Shown here: positions 8,353 to 9,873 of the stretch, piece by piece
How positions within the stretch are numbered: position 1 is the first letter of the stretch
Layout of the letters: each line of letters starts with the position of its first letter
DNA from: Porphyromonas sp.
GTDB taxonomy: Bacteria > Bacteroidota > Bacteroidia > Bacteroidales > Porphyromonadaceae
Direction of reading: 5' to 3'
DNA length: 9,873 bases
Assembly: GCA_029983495.1 (NCBI GenBank)
Contig: JASBZJ010000062.1
Location: 1 to 9,873, forward strand
Notes under the pieces: generated by a model
What the model saw: the letters and a program-made list of their open reading frames with translations, nothing else
Database searches by the model: none
What the model was told of the DNA's origin: nothing
Program-made: the position numbers and the translations under genes

Positions 8353-9135
8353 AGGTGCTGAAATGTGTGGGTAGGGTTCGTAGTTTCTGAGCTTGATGTT
8401 TTCGTATTCGAAATCCTCAAGCGTTGTTCCCTCTCCTAGAAGCTCAATTTGAGGCAACGAACGTGGGGTGCGACTAAGTTGAAGTTTAGCTTGCTCGAAG
8501 TGGTTTTTGTATAAGTGAGCATCGCCTAGTGTATGGATAAATTCGCCGGGAAGTAACCCTGTTACTTTTGCAACCATAGTAAGTAGCAGGGCATACGAGG
8601 CTATATTAAACGGAACTCCCAAGAACACGTCTGCACTGCGTTGATAGAGTTGAAGCGATAATTTCCCTTCTGATACATAAAACTGCATTAGGCAGTGGCA
8701 AGGCATTAATTTCATGCTGTTTAATTCAGCAACATTCCATGCCGAAACCAGCATACGCCTACTATTGGGGTTGTTTCGAATCTCTTCAATTACTGAAGCG
8801 ATTTGGTCGATATATCCTCCGTTGTAATCGGGCCATGAACGCCATTGTTTGCCATAAATTGGACCTAGTTCTCCCTTACTATCGGCCCATTCGTCCCAAA
8901 TGCTAACACCGTGGTCGTTGAGGTATGATATGTTTGTATCGCCCCGAATAAACCATAGCAACTCGTATATAATACTCTTCAAGTGAAGTTTTTTTGTGGT
9001 AAGTAGTGGAAAACCCTCCGAAAGGTTAAAGCGCATTTGATAGCCAAACACGCTACGTGTACCTACACCAGTTCGATCCCCTTTATCGGTTCCGTGGGTA
9101 AGGATATAGTCGAGTAAATTAAGGTACTGTTGCAT
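8341..9135 (-). CDS. thyA: Thymidylate synthase
   Basis: The protein has 264 residues, the same length as E. coli ThyA, and aligns by eye without obvious gaps. It methylates dUMP to dTMP using methylene-tetrahydrofolate and releases dihydrofolate, which the next gene's DHFR recycles. Visible landmarks are [12 protein letters not shown] (20-31, Arg21 phosphate-binding), [17 protein letters not shown], the paired arginines [10 protein letters not shown], the nucleophile Cys146 in [25 protein letters not shown] and the C-terminal APVAV closing segment. The frame is open to an ATG at 9174, but the extra 13 residues ([13 protein letters not shown]) match nothing in the family, whereas [12 protein letters not shown] from 9135 matches the E. 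coli start MKQYLELMQKVL. It is the first gene of the seven-gene run, 26 bases before folA, and is preceded by a promoter candidate and the sigma factor terminator. Confidence 0.98.
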   Translation of the reverse strand: MQQYLNLLDYILTHGTDKGDRTGVGTRSVFGYQMRFNLSEGFPLLTTKKLHLKSIIYELLWFIRGDTNISYLNDHGVSIWDEWADSKGELGPIYGKQWRSWPDYNGGYIDQIASVIEEIRNNPNSRRMLVSAWNVAELNSMKLMPCHCLMQFYVSEGKLSLQLYQRSADVFLGVPFNIASYALLLTMVAKVTGLLPGEFIHTLGDAHLYKNHFEQAKLQLSRTPRSLPQIELLGEGTTLEDFEYENIKLRNYEPYPHISAPVAV

Positions 9136-9205
9136 GTTGTTAAGTTCTTCGTTTTTTCCCCTGGTGGGGTTCACCTTTTTACGTATTAAATTGAATCGAT
9201 TTGCT

Positions 9206-9236
9206 CGAAAATATGTTTTTGTGTGAGACTCGTAAA
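9206..9236 (-). promoter_or_regulatory. Candidate promoter for the thyA-folA-hisS-dxs-trkA-trkH run
   Basis: On the minus strand TTTA (9236-9233) is followed after 19 bases by TATTTTCG (9213-9206). Each differs by one base from the Bacteroidota promoter pattern TTTG-N19-21-TAnnTTTG. It lies between the sigma factor terminator and thyA, the only intergenic space of useful size upstream of the run, and would give a leader of roughly 65 bases before the ATG at 9135. Position is the best argument; the match itself is imperfect. Confidence 0.35.
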
Positions 9237-9257
9237 GTGTACCCAGTTTCTGTAACT

Positions 9258-9289
9258 AAAAAGAGGCGCACTTTAAAATGTAGCACCTC
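9258..9289 (-). terminator. Rho-independent terminator of the ECF sigma factor gene
   Basis: On the minus strand GAGGTGC (9289-9283) pairs with GCGCCTC (9269-9263), seven pairs including one U-G wobble, around a 13-base loop. It is followed at once by TTTTT (9262-9258). It lies about 37 bases after the sigma factor stop. This separates the sigma factor unit from the thyA run. Confidence 0.75.
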
Positions 9290-9325
9290 GTTATGTAGCG
9301 TAGCATTCGCCCCTGTGTAAGCTTG

Positions 9326-9868
9326 TTAACGCATTTCAGAGAGGCTTTTCTGTAATTCTTTTCTTGCCCAAAAAATACGACTTTTAATGGTGCCTACTGG
9401 TACATCAAGCTTTTCGGCGATTTCGTTATACTTGTATCCGCTCAAGAACATCCTAAAAGGAACCCTATTTATTTCACCAAGCCTATCAATGGCTCCATTA
9501 ATTTCTCCTAGGTTAAAGGCTTCGTCGGGTTGAAAGTAACTCCCACTGGTTAAATGGGGTAGAGTAGCAATATCCACATTTTTATCGATAACCTCACGTT
9601 GACGAGATTTCCGCTGGTAGTTATTGATGAATAGGTTACGCATAATAGTGATGAGCCACCCATTGAAGTTTACATTTTCTACGTACTTCCCTCGATTGTT
9701 TAATGCTCGAAGCATTGTATCCTGAACAAGATCTTCTGCTTCGGGTAAGTCGCTAGTAAGCGAATAGGCGTAACGGAGCAACATATCTTGCTCTTTTACT
9801 AGCTTATCGCGGAAAAGCTCTTGCTCCTGGCTCCGTTTTATCAACCTCTTTCCCGTTTTCATCAACAT
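9326..9868 (-). CDS. ECF-type RNA polymerase sigma factor (sigma-70 family)
   Basis: The visible protein is 180 residues with the two-domain ECF layout. Region 2 covers about 26-90: LRYAYSLTSDLPEAEDLVQDTMLRAL, with the DLVQDT core-binding helix, then FNGWLITIMRNLFINNYQRK for -10 recognition. Region 4 covers about 125-175: a helix-turn-helix YNEIAEKLDVPVGTIKSRIFWARKEL for -35 recognition. No sigma 1.1 or region 3 is present and there is no C-terminal extension. It directs RNA polymerase to a small, unknown promoter set. ATGs stand at 9868 and 9862, but the frame stays open to the window edge, so the true start could lie outside. The gene is followed by its own terminator, and no FecR-like anti-sigma gene lies downstream. 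An anti-sigma upstream, outside the window, cannot be excluded. Confidence 0.95.
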   Translation of the reverse strand: MLMKTGKRLIKRSQEQELFRDKLVKEQDMLLRYAYSLTSDLPEAEDLVQDTMLRALNNRGKYVENVNFNGWLITIMRNLFINNYQRKSRQREVIDKNVDIATLPHLTSGSYFQPDEAFNLGEINGAIDRLGEINRVPFRMFLSGYKYNEIAEKLDVPVGTIKSRIFWARKELQKSLSEMR

Positions 9869-9873
9869 AAACT

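Noticed and set aside
9136..9174. Longer thyA start at 9174
   Set aside because: The 13 extra residues have no counterpart in ThyA; the start at 9135 gives the standard 264-residue protein.

Overview
The window looks like ordinary chromosomal DNA from a member of the Bacteroidota, probably Bacteroidales. Three things point there: all confident genes start without a clear Shine-Dalgarno sequence, two promoter candidates resemble the TTTG / TAnnTTTG Bacteroidota pattern, and the proteins (long-form histidyl-tRNA synthetase, DXS, the ECF sigma factor, the ATP-grasp protein) read like members of that phylum. This assignment comes from recalled family resemblance, not from a search.

All confident genes lie on the minus strand, so transcription runs from high to low coordinates. 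An ECF sigma factor (9326-9868) is closed by a good rho-independent terminator. Seven closely packed genes follow, with gaps of 10-45 bases: thyA, folA, hisS, dxs, trkA, trkH and an ATP-grasp-like protein of unknown substrate. A promoter candidate sits in the sigma factor-thyA gap. A long hairpin at 377-415 ends the run and can also serve transcripts arriving from the left on the plus strand. The left 270 bases carry a plus-strand reading frame that looks like the end of a protein but has no ATG and has a TAA just upstream; it may be a broken gene or a frame-disrupted edge.

Functionally the cluster is housekeeping. ThyA and DHFR form the thymidylate/tetrahydrofolate cycle. HisS charges tRNA-His. 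DXS makes the first intermediate of the MEP isoprenoid pathway. TrkA and TrkH form a gated potassium uptake system. The last gene is the only member of the run with unknown function. I found no CRISPR array, mobile element, tRNA or rRNA, and no strong case for a new multi-gene system. The items most worth a second look are the ATP-grasp protein attached to the Trk genes and the disrupted plus-strand frame at the left edge.
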